Source: Candidatus Hydrogenedentota bacterium (lineage in GTDB: Bacteria; Hydrogenedentota; Hydrogenedentia; Hydrogenedentales; SLHB01). From it: a stretch of 40,590 bases of DNA. Numbering within the stretch: the stretch's first letter is position 1; every line of letters begins with the position of its first letter. Both the position numbers and the translations under genes were made by a program. The stretch spans positions 86,720 to 127,309 of the forward strand of contig DAOLNV010000005.1 in the NCBI GenBank assembly GCA_035416745.1, read 5' to 3'. Below the pieces are notes generated by a model that was not told the origin of the DNA, made no database searches, and worked only from the letters and a program-made list of their open reading frames with translations. Shown here piece after piece: positions 32,698-39,847 of the stretch.

Positions 32698-33252
32698 TCA
32701 GTGAAAATACCGCGTCACGTGCAGGGTGTAGGTCAAGTCCCGGGGCCGAACGCCGATTTTTCGGGCGGGGTTTCCTGCCACAACGGTATAGGGGTCCACG
32801 TCCCGCGTGACCACGGTTCCCGCCGCCACAACAGCACCTTCGCCGATGCGCACGCCGGGGAGTATAGTCGCCCGGGAGAATACGGTGACACGGTCTTCGA
32901 TTACGACGGGCGCACCCTTCACTTCATAATCAGCAGAACGAATATCGTGCGCGAGGGTAAAAATCGCGACTTGCATGGCAATATCGACATTATTGCCGAT
33001 GGTCAAGCGGCTTCGTCCGTCCAGGATACAGTTGGGGTTGATAAGGGTGTGCTCTCCAATGGAAATCCAACGGGGCTTCTCGACAAAAAGGCCCATGTGG
33101 ATGACGGAGCCGCGGCCCATTCTGATGCCGTAAAGGCGGCGGTAGAGGAAGTTCCGCACGCCGTTCAAGGGAATCCTATTCACCAAGTGATTGGCAATCG
33201 CCAAATAGAGCATGAGCAACATAGTCTTGCTTTTGCGTTTCAGGCTTGGCAT
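32698..33252 (-). CDS. Hexapeptide-repeat acyltransferase (maltose/galactoside O-acetyltransferase-like)
   Basis: A 184-aa left-handed beta-helix transferase using acetyl-CoA. Repeats run IGEHTLINPNCILDGRSRLTIGNNVDIAMQVAIF, then HDIRSADYEVKGAPVVIEDRVTVFSRATILPGVRIGEGAVVAAGTVVTRDV, ending YTVVAGNPARKIG, the usual closing motif. The single His of TLAHDI is placed as the catalytic base of this family. ATG at 33252 is preceded by GGGAAG with six-base spacing and gives a normal length; the frame is open a further 47 codons without a ribosome site. First gene of the minus-strand arm of the glycan locus, it probably acetylates a sugar hydroxyl of the growing polysaccharide. Confidence 0.88.
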   Translation of the reverse strand: MPSLKRKSKTMLLMLYLAIANHLVNRIPLNGVRNFLYRRLYGIRMGRGSVIHMGLFVEKPRWISIGEHTLINPNCILDGRSRLTIGNNVDIAMQVAIFTLAHDIRSADYEVKGAPVVIEDRVTVFSRATILPGVRIGEGAVVAAGTVVTRDVDPYTVVAGNPARKIGVRPRDLTYTLHVTRYFH

Positions 33253-33499
33253 CGTCAACTTCCCACAGGAAATTGGACATCCAGGGAGCAACCACGCCCT
33301 GCATCCCGAAATCCCTGATATCTCCCCAAGTATAGACGGTAGACCAACAATCGGCGTCCTCAAAAAGAACGCACGCACCCTGCCATACCCCATCCGAACG
33401 GCAAACGGAATCTTAGCAGACCGAATGCATTCGTGTCAGCATTGAAATCCCGGCGTTCATTACCGCATCCTCTCATGAGACTCAATAAGGGGTTTTGCG

Positions 33500-34681
33500 G
33501 TGACGCGACGAATAATTGTATGTGAGCCGCAGTGCACCGGATTTGTGCATGTGCCGTTCAATTCCGCGCTATTGGCCACGGTCTTGCAAGCGTATCCGGG
33601 ATGGCCGGTTTCGTTCCTGGGCGAGGAGAAGCATCTTCGCCTGGTCCAAGAACATCTCAAGAAGCACAAGGTCGCGTTCGAAGGCGCTGTTTCATGGATA
33701 CCGATTGAGGTTCCCGTCAGGGGAGCAAACGGCTTCAAGATCCTGAGGAAAGAATGGGCGTGGTGCCGGCAGGTCCTTCGGAAAGCGAAGCACGTAGACG
33801 TGGATTCCGTTGTTTTGTGCTCGGTAACAAACACTGGCCTGCTGTTTCTGAAACCGTTGATGTGGCTCTCGCGTTTTCCGAAGCCGGTGGTGGCTTTCCT
33901 GCACGGAATACTCGGCTCGCTGGAGCGTCCCGCTCCCTGGAAGCCGTGGCACTGGGCGCTACACCTCAAACGCGTGATGCGTCTTCCGCATCCGCGCAGG
34001 CTGGGTTATGTCGCCCTGGGAGAACCTATCATGCGCCACCTCAGACTGGAGCATCCGGGGCTGGCGCGAACTTTCGTGGGACTCGACCATCCCTATCTAT
34101 GGCCGGCTGCCGCGCCTGTGTCGAATGCAGGCGACGGGGCGGTTCGGTTCGGCTTCCTGGGCACGACCAGCACTATCAAGCGCTTTGACTGGTTTTGCAG
34201 GCTCGCGTTCGAGGTTTCGCGGGAAACCTCAAACGCCGAGTTCGTGCTGGCGGGGTTCGCTACGCAGGGAGGCGAAAAGACGGAGCACTGCGGCGCCGTT
34301 CAGGGGGTGGGAACGAAGCCCCTGGACGCTGACGAGTTCGCAAACCGGGCATCCGCGCTGACGTATTCGGTGTGGACAGGCGAGCCGGAACACTACCGGC
34401 TGGTGGCAAGCGCGTCGTTCCTCGACTCGTTGTATTACGCCAAACCAGGAATCTATGTTCGGAATGCGTATGTGGAACATTATTTCGAGCGGATGGGCGA
34501 TATCGGCTACATGGTTGATTCGTTTGAAGAAATGCGCGGCCTGCTAATCCGCCTGTGCCGGGGCTTTCCCAAGGAACGCTACCAACAACAGTGCGCGAAC
34601 ATCCTTCGGGTGCGCGAAGAACTGTCGCCGAGTTCGCTCAGCGGGAGCTTCAGGCGCATTATCGACGCGTTGCGAGAATAG
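33500..34681 (+). CDS. Unclassified glycosyltransferase-like protein
   Basis: A 393-aa protein I cannot assign to a named family. The pattern is that of a GT-B enzyme: RRIIVCEPQCTGFVHVPF at the N-terminus, a Rossmann-like FLHGILGSLERP in the first half, then VRFGFLGTTSTIKRFDWF, EFVLAGFATQGG and SFLDSLYYAKPGIYVRNAYVEHYFERMGDIGYMVDS in the C-terminal half, where a donor site would be. The sequence has no signal peptide or clear membrane helix. GTG at 33500 is preceded by AAGGGG seven bases upstream. The gene starts the plus-strand arm, divergent from the acyltransferase gene, and is followed by a WbpD-like gene after 202 bases. Nearby genes make a role in surface-sugar assembly likely. Confidence 0.68.
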   Translation: MTRRIIVCEPQCTGFVHVPFNSALLATVLQAYPGWPVSFLGEEKHLRLVQEHLKKHKVAFEGAVSWIPIEVPVRGANGFKILRKEWAWCRQVLRKAKHVDVDSVVLCSVTNTGLLFLKPLMWLSRFPKPVVAFLHGILGSLERPAPWKPWHWALHLKRVMRLPHPRRLGYVALGEPIMRHLRLEHPGLARTFVGLDHPYLWPAAAPVSNAGDGAVRFGFLGTTSTIKRFDWFCRLAFEVSRETSNAEFVLAGFATQGGEKTEHCGAVQGVGTKPLDADEFANRASALTYSVWTGEPEHYRLVASASFLDSLYYAKPGIYVRNAYVEHYFERMGDIGYMVDSFEEMRGLLIRLCRGFPKERYQQQCANILRVREELSPSSLSGSFRRIIDALRE

Positions 34682-34688
34682 GCCTCTG

Positions 34689-34707
34689 CGCAAACCGGTC
34701 ATTTGCG
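34689..34707 (+). terminator. Hairpin just after the unclassified transferase gene
   Basis: CGCAAA (34689-34694) and TTTGCG (34702-34707) form a perfect six-base stem with a seven-base loop, eight bases past the stop. No T-tract follows, so termination is uncertain. Confidence 0.25.
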
Positions 34708-34883
34708 AGTGTTCCCTGGAAATCGCTAGTATGGCTTCTCGTCCGTTCTGTGGTGAGAACGAAATTATGCACAGTCAATGGGTCATGTGGAGGCGCTGCT
34801 GGGGAATGAGCGTCTCGCCGTGTCCGCGGCCGGCTCTCCCCTGCTGCAGACGAGGCGAGTTCACCTGACGAGAATGGAGTGTT

Positions 34884-35471
34884 ATGAGCGAGTTTTATGT
34901 GCATCCCACCTCGATCGTTGATGAGGACTGTAAAATCGGGCCCGGCACCAAGATCTGGCATTTCAGCCACGTGCTCAAGAAGAGCCATATCGGGGAACGG
35001 TGCAACATCGGTCAGAACGTGATGATTGGACCCGGCGTGACTATCGGGAACAACTGCAAGATCCAGAATAACGTGAGTGTGTATGAGGGTGTGCGCCTGG
35101 AGGATGACGTCTTTTGCGGCCCCTCGATGGTGTTCACGAACGTCGTCAATCCGCGAAGTCATGTGAGCCGTCGCGACGAATTCAAGGAAACGGTGGTCGA
35201 GCGCGGAGCGTCAATCGGCGCCAACGCGACCATTGTTTGCGGAGTCCGCATCGGGAGATACGCATTTGTGGGAGCCGGGTCGGTCGTCACGAGAGATGTC
35301 CCCCCATTCGCACTGGTATTCGGCAACCCGGCGCGTCTCAAAGGCTGGGTCTGCTGGTGCGGCGAACGATTGAGGTTTGGGGGCGGCAACGAGACGTGTT
35401 GCGCCGCCTGCGGCAGGGAGTACAGGAGCGAAGGCGCCGAAGTGGTGGTTATGACTGCTGAACCAGCCTGA
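34884..35471 (+). CDS. WbpD-like UDP-amino-sugar N-acetyltransferase
   Basis: A 195-aa left-handed beta-helix transferase. Repeats such as GTKIWHFSHVLKKSHIGERCNIGQNVMIGPGVTIGNNC and ASIGANATIVCGVRIGRYAFVGAGSVVTRDV are complete, and the end GNPARLKGWVCWCG introduces a C-terminal Cys cluster (Cys157, 159, 172, 173, 176) like the zinc-ribbon tail of WbpD/WlbB enzymes, which acetylate the 3-amino group of a UDP-2-acetamido-3-amino hexuronate. IWHFSHV is where those enzymes have the catalytic His. The matching aminotransferase and dehydrogenase are not in this window, so the substrate is inferred. ATG at 34884 has GGAG about five bases upstream. Part of the plus-strand glycan arm. Confidence 0.85.
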   Translation: MSEFYVHPTSIVDEDCKIGPGTKIWHFSHVLKKSHIGERCNIGQNVMIGPGVTIGNNCKIQNNVSVYEGVRLEDDVFCGPSMVFTNVVNPRSHVSRRDEFKETVVERGASIGANATIVCGVRIGRYAFVGAGSVVTRDVPPFALVFGNPARLKGWVCWCGERLRFGGGNETCCAACGREYRSEGAEVVVMTAEPA

Positions 35472-35506
35472 GCCGCAGTGGCGTTCGGCGGAGCATAGGA
35501 GCATCG

Positions 35507-36463
35507 ATGTACAGGGAAAAGACCGTCGCCGTGGTTGTGCCTGCGTACAATGAAGAAGTCCTGATCAGGAAGGTTATCGAGACGATGCCATCCTTTGTGG
35601 ACAAGATACTTGTCGTGAATGACAAGAGCACGGACAACACGGCCGTGGTGGTGCAGGAATATGTCCGTCGCGACCCGGACCGCGTCGCGTTGCTCGACCT
35701 GAAAGTGAACCAGGGGGTCGGCGGGGCCATCGCGGAAGGGTATAAATGGGCGCGCGACAGCGAGATAGACTGTACGGCCGTGATGGCGGGTGATGCGCAG
35801 ATGGACCCCGACGACCTGCCCAAACTCCTCGACCCCGTTGTCGAGGGGCGTGCGGACTATACGAAAGGCAACCGGCTCTTCTACGGAGACGCGTGGCACA
35901 TGATTCCCAGGCTTCGGTATCTGGGCAACTCGGGACTCTCCCTGCTGACCAAGATCGCCTCGGGCTATTGGCATGTGGCCGATTCACAGACGGGCTACAC
36001 GGTGGCGTCGCTCCAAGTGCTCAAGACCCTTGACCTGGACAGAATATACAAACGCTATGGCATGCCCAACGACATGCTGGTGAAGCTGAACGTCTACGAC
36101 TTTCGCGTGAAAGACGTTCATGTGAAACCCGTCTACAATATCGGGGAGACATCGGGGATCAAGATCCGCAAGGTCTTCTTCACGATCCCCTTGCTTCTTT
36201 TCCGGCTTTTCATGTACCGCATGGTGCAGAAGTACATTATCCGCAATACCCATCCCCTCGTGTTTTTTTACCTTCTGGGAGGGTTCATGCTGCTGTTGGA
36301 CGTTCCGTTGGCGGTGCGCCTCATCTTCAGATGGACTCAGGGAGCGTCGGTGACCGTTGAGAACGCATTTGCCGTGCTCTTCTGCGCTTTTATGGGATTC
36401 CAGTCCATTTTATTCGCGATGCTTTTCGACATGGAGGCCAATAAAGACCTCCAGGGGAAGTGA
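35507..36463 (+). CDS. GT2-type glycosyltransferase with C-terminal membrane helices
   Basis: A 318-aa GT-A enzyme of the dolichol-phosphate-mannose-synthase kind. AVVVPAYNEEVLIRKVI and LVVNDKSTDNT are the nucleotide-sugar strands, VMAGDAQMDPDDLPKLL contains the D-x-D-like metal site, and TKGNRLFY follows. Two hydrophobic segments at about residues 238-310 (PLVFFYLLGGFMLLLDVPLAV, NAFAVLFCAFMGFQSILFAML) anchor it to the membrane, fitting transfer of a sugar to a lipid carrier. It follows the WbpD-like gene by 35 bases and precedes the deacetylase-like gene by 3 bases, so it is cotranscribed with both. Confidence 0.92.
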   Translation: MYREKTVAVVVPAYNEEVLIRKVIETMPSFVDKILVVNDKSTDNTAVVVQEYVRRDPDRVALLDLKVNQGVGGAIAEGYKWARDSEIDCTAVMAGDAQMDPDDLPKLLDPVVEGRADYTKGNRLFYGDAWHMIPRLRYLGNSGLSLLTKIASGYWHVADSQTGYTVASLQVLKTLDLDRIYKRYGMPNDMLVKLNVYDFRVKDVHVKPVYNIGETSGIKIRKVFFTIPLLLFRLFMYRMVQKYIIRNTHPLVFFYLLGGFMLLLDVPLAVRLIFRWTQGASVTVENAFAVLFCAFMGFQSILFAMLFDMEANKDLQGK

Positions 36464-36466
36464 GCG

Positions 36467-37222
36467 GTGGCGTTTCCTCTGTCGGATTATATGGACATGC
36501 TCGGCGCCCTCCGTGGACGGGGTTATGATGCGGGGCCCGTAAAGCAGTACTGGGGAGAGTATCCTGAGCCGTTCATTTTCTTGCGGCATGATGTGGACAG
36601 ACTTTCCGGGCGGGCCGTCAGAATGGCACAGGCTGAGTCCGAGGCCGGGTTCCTGTCGACATACTATTTCAGGTGCCGTCCCAGGGGTGTTTTCCCGGAA
36701 AAGGCCGTATGCGAAATTGCCGTGATGGGGCATGAAATCGGATATCATTACGATGTCATGACGCAGGCAAAAGGCAACACCGAACATGCCCGGATACTCT
36801 TCAGAGAGGAGCTTGCACGGTTGCGGGAACTCGCCGAGGTAGCAACCGTGGCCGCGCACGGCAGCCCGCTCTCGCGATTCTCAAACATGCGGTTTTCAGA
36901 GGGGCTGGATCTTGAGTCTCTCGGTTTGCTTGGGGAACCGCAGGTACACATGGATTTCTCCAGAGTCTTCTACGTGACTGACACAGGCGGGATATTTGGC
37001 AGTCCCCATAACCGCAGGGATTGGTCGAATGGCAAGAATCTGCGTAATCCCACCTCTCCCAATGACTTGCCGGGTGTGCTCCAGCCGCGGACGGAGCCCT
37101 TGGTGCTGATAACCACGCACCCTGAACGCTGGCCTGAAGGAAACGCGGCGGTGGCGCTTCATTCCATATTCGACTGGCTTGTCAACGGCCTGAAGACATG
37201 GCTGGGAGCCGGGGCCACGTGA
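36467..37222 (+). CDS. WbmS-like polysaccharide-deacetylase-fold protein
   Basis: A 251-aa protein with a divergent NodB/deacetylase-like fold. The metal-site pieces are visible: IFLRHDVDRLSGRAVRMAQAE (His-Asp-x-Asp, residues 41-44), STYYFRC, IGYHYDVMT and a late LITTHPERW. It lacks the classic T-F-D-D-G pattern, and reads closest to WbmS-like proteins found in O-antigen loci, whose biochemical role is not proven. No signal peptide, so it would act in the cytosol. The GTG at 36467 lies three bases after the GT2 stop with GGGGAAG upstream. Its stop overlaps the next gene. Confidence 0.82.
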   Translation: MAFPLSDYMDMLGALRGRGYDAGPVKQYWGEYPEPFIFLRHDVDRLSGRAVRMAQAESEAGFLSTYYFRCRPRGVFPEKAVCEIAVMGHEIGYHYDVMTQAKGNTEHARILFREELARLRELAEVATVAAHGSPLSRFSNMRFSEGLDLESLGLLGEPQVHMDFSRVFYVTDTGGIFGSPHNRRDWSNGKNLRNPTSPNDLPGVLQPRTEPLVLITTHPERWPEGNAAVALHSIFDWLVNGLKTWLGAGAT

Positions 37223-38088
37223 AAGAAGCGATACTCAGACGCCTCTGCAAGCTGGAACGCTCGCAAACTCCACTGGACGAGTGCAACGCTGACCTTCCTG
37301 AGCGTGTCGTATTCATACTCTCGACCGCGCGCACGGGAACGAAGGCTTTTGCGGAAGGCCTGGCCGGAGAAGTTCTGGAATGCCATCACCAGCCTCCAGG
37401 CTCGAGGCTGTTGACGTGCGCGTCAAATCTCTGGCTTGACGGGCTCCTGCCCACCCGAGCCCTGCAGGCGCTTGTTCGGCGTATCCGAATCCCCCAGATC
37501 AGAAAGGCCAAGTGCAGGCACTATGTGCAAAGTTTCGCCTTTGACCATCTGGCGGCAAAGATCTTACATGATGCCTTTGATAATGTCCGGATTGTGCATG
37601 TCGTTCGCGATCCTCGCACCTTTGTTCCCTCGTATCTCAATTGGACGCATACGCGTCTCAAGAGCTATATCGCCAACAAGGGGGCGCCAGGCTGGCACCC
37701 CAACGGATGGCTGGCAGGAGAGTTCTCGTTTCGTGAGTGGCGGGCGCTGGACGAATTTCAGCGTGTGTGCTGGCATTGGCGGTTCAAAAACGAGCTGCTG
37801 GAGATACTGTTTTCGGACAGCCCGCGCTACATGCGACTGCGTTTCGAGGACGTTATGTTCGGAGAGCGGCGTGAAGAGGTGCTCGCCTCTTTCCTTTCTT
37901 TTTTAGACATCCCGCACGAATCCAGGTTTGAATCCGTCTTCAGAAAGCAAACGAATGTAAGCAAGAAGACGTATTTTCCGAGTTACAGTGACTGGACATC
38001 TGAAAGGAAGAAGCAACTCGCCGAACTATGCGGCTTTCTGATGGCACGATACGGTTACGCGGCCGAAGAGCAAGACAGGAGGTTTTGA
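37219..38088 (+). CDS. Sulfotransferase-family protein
   Basis: A predicted PAPS-dependent sulfotransferase of 289 aa. VFILSTARTGTKAF (residues 32-45) fits the 5'-phosphosulfate loop, and IVHVVRDPRTFVPSYLNWTH carries the R-D-P-R-x-x-x-x-S pattern for the 3'-phosphate. A later RYMRLRFEDVMFG resembles the usual Y-E-D-L block. A sugar hydroxyl of the glycan is the likely acceptor. Start: GTG at 37219 overlaps the upstream stop as GTGA, matching two other junctions in the window; an ATG seven codons earlier (37198) is the alternative. The methyltransferase gene follows 6 bases after the stop. Confidence 0.8.
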   Translation: MKEAILRRLCKLERSQTPLDECNADLPERVVFILSTARTGTKAFAEGLAGEVLECHHQPPGSRLLTCASNLWLDGLLPTRALQALVRRIRIPQIRKAKCRHYVQSFAFDHLAAKILHDAFDNVRIVHVVRDPRTFVPSYLNWTHTRLKSYIANKGAPGWHPNGWLAGEFSFREWRALDEFQRVCWHWRFKNELLEILFSDSPRYMRLRFEDVMFGERREEVLASFLSFLDIPHESRFESVFRKQTNVSKKTYFPSYSDWTSERKKQLAELCGFLMARYGYAAEEQDRRF

Positions 38089-38094
38089 GTACTC

Positions 38095-38775
38095 GTGGAG
38101 GCCTATGACCGAGAAGAAGCCAAAGACCTCTACGAAAACTTCTATGCCCGGAAGGACTTCAAGCATTTTTCCTGGGCGGACCCCATCGAGATTCGTACGC
38201 TTGTGAACGCCCTGGGGCTGCGAGGGAAGCTGTTGGCGGATATCGGCTGCGGTACCGGCTGGTATACAGAATTGTTCCGGCGCAATGGGGTACATGCGTA
38301 TGGAATGGACCTTGCAGAGGCGGGGATCTGTAAGGCGGCAAGGGGGTTCGGCGGGGGCATGTATCTCACAGGGGATGCTTTGGCGTTGCCCGTCCGAAAA
38401 GGCAGCCTGGACGCCGTCTTCCTGAGCGGATTTCCCACCTATAATACGCAAGAGCTGCGGACTCAGGAGGGGTTCATGAGGACCTTGCTGGGATTGCTCA
38501 AGACCGGCGGCGTTCTGATTTTCCGCAAGACGACGGATCTCAGCGGGCGCAAGACTACCCGCATGAATCATACGCTTTCGCAATACGTGGAGCACTTCGC
38601 GGTTTTCGAAGGGTTTCGAATCGAGAGGCGCTTCGCCGCAAATCCATTGACTTGGTTGATTTTCCGGCGGCACGCCATGGACCCGCCCGGCAGCGCCGCA
38701 GCCACCGCGTTTACGAAACTCAGCGGCCTGCCTCTCCGGGCCACAGTTGTGGTTCGCAAGCTGGAGGGGGCGTAG
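38095..38775 (+). CDS. SAM-dependent methyltransferase
   Basis: A 226-aa class I methyltransferase. LLADIGCGTGWYTELF (about residues 46-61) is the SAM-binding motif I, AYGMDLAEAGI is motif II with its acidic residue, and LDAVFLSGFPTYNTQ with LLKTGGVLIFRK are later Rossmann segments. Substrate is not clear; O-methylation of a sugar is suggested by position among glycan genes. The start is GTG at 38095, with AGGAGG twelve bases upstream, a longer spacing than ideal. The stop lies ten bases before the DUF354 gene. All genes of this arm run on the same strand with little or no spacing. Confidence 0.87.
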   Translation: MEAYDREEAKDLYENFYARKDFKHFSWADPIEIRTLVNALGLRGKLLADIGCGTGWYTELFRRNGVHAYGMDLAEAGICKAARGFGGGMYLTGDALALPVRKGSLDAVFLSGFPTYNTQELRTQEGFMRTLLGLLKTGGVLIFRKTTDLSGRKTTRMNHTLSQYVEHFAVFEGFRIERRFAANPLTWLIFRRHAMDPPGSAAATAFTKLSGLPLRATVVVRKLEGA

Positions 38776-38785
38776 GACACACCTG

Positions 38786-39847
38786 ATGCGAATCCTCATA
38801 GATGTGAATCATCCAGCTCACGTTCATCTGTTCCGGTGTGCGGCGAGGGAATGGGAGAAGCGCGGGCATGCGGTGTTCTGGACGGCGCGGGACAAAGACA
38901 TCGTGATCCGGCTTCTGGACCAGTACGGTTTCGAGTACACGGTGTTGTCATCCCACCGCAAGGGGCTTCTCGGGATGGCCTGTGAGATGGTTCAGCGGGA
39001 CTGGAAAATGCTTCGGTACGCCATGAAGGTGAAGCCCGATGTCATGCTGGGCACTTCCGTCACAATCACGCATATCTCGCGGCTGTACCCGGCCAAGTCC
39101 ATCCTGTTTATGGAGAGCGACCCGAGCCTGGTGAGGTTCATTGTCTGGCTGTCCTTTCCATTTGCGCATGCCATTGTGTTGCCCAATTGTCTGTCATATA
39201 CGTGGGGGAAGAAGGTCTACACGCACAACAGTTCCCATAAACTCGCGGATACGCATCCCAAATGGTTCACGCCAGACCCGTCCGTGCTGGATGAACTTGG
39301 CGTGAAACCCGGCGAGACGTATTTTGTAGTGCGTTTCATCGCTTGGGGTGCGAGCCATGATATTGGAGAAGGCGGGCTCAGCATCGATGCCAAGAAACGG
39401 CTGGTCGCGTTTCTTGCCGCTCGTGGCCGGGTATTCATCACGTCCGAGACGGAGTTGGACCCCGATTTTGAACCGTACCGGCTTCGCATCGAACCGAACC
39501 GCATCCATGACGCGCTCCATTATGCCACGCTCTTTGTGGGCGACAGCCAGAGTATGAGCGTCGAGGCGCCGATACTTGGGACGCCCGCGCTCCGCTGCAA
39601 CTCGTTTGTAGGGAGAACCACGGTAATTGACGAACTTGAGTCAAAGTACGATTTGGCCTATGGCTTTAGGCCGAGCGAATTTGAGAAAATGCTATCGAAG
39701 ATCGAAGAACTCCTTGCACGGAGAAACCTCAAGGAAGAGTGGATGAAGAAGCGCGAACGCTACCTCGCGGAACATGGCGACATGACCTCCTGGATGGTCC
39801 AATTCGTCGAGGAGTACATGACCGGGAAGCGGGGGCCCTGTACATGA
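38786..39847 (+). CDS. DUF354 protein, GT-B/epimerase-like
   Basis: A 353-aa DUF354 family protein. MRILIDVNHPAHVHLFRC is the family opening, followed by ARDKDIVIRLLDQYGFEY, DVMLGTSVTITHIS, SYTWGKKVYTHNSS and GDSQSMSVEAPILGTPALR, which aligns with the UDP-binding region of UDP-GlcNAc 2-epimerases and MurG-type enzymes. Function is not established. ATG at 38786 is preferred over an earlier start that would overlap the methyltransferase gene. It overlaps wecB by four bases (ATGA), so the two are coupled and probably act on the same UDP-sugar or lipid intermediate. Confidence 0.88.
   Translation: MRILIDVNHPAHVHLFRCAAREWEKRGHAVFWTARDKDIVIRLLDQYGFEYTVLSSHRKGLLGMACEMVQRDWKMLRYAMKVKPDVMLGTSVTITHISRLYPAKSILFMESDPSLVRFIVWLSFPFAHAIVLPNCLSYTWGKKVYTHNSSHKLADTHPKWFTPDPSVLDELGVKPGETYFVVRFIAWGASHDIGEGGLSIDAKKRLVAFLAARGRVFITSETELDPDFEPYRLRIEPNRIHDALHYATLFVGDSQSMSVEAPILGTPALRCNSFVGRTTVIDELESKYDLAYGFRPSEFEKMLSKIEELLARRNLKEEWMKKRERYLAEHGDMTSWMVQFVEEYMTGKRGPCT

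Noticed and set aside
33329..33334. TATACT on the minus strand before the acyltransferase gene
   Set aside because: No -35 at a suitable distance and no TGn, so it is not better than chance.
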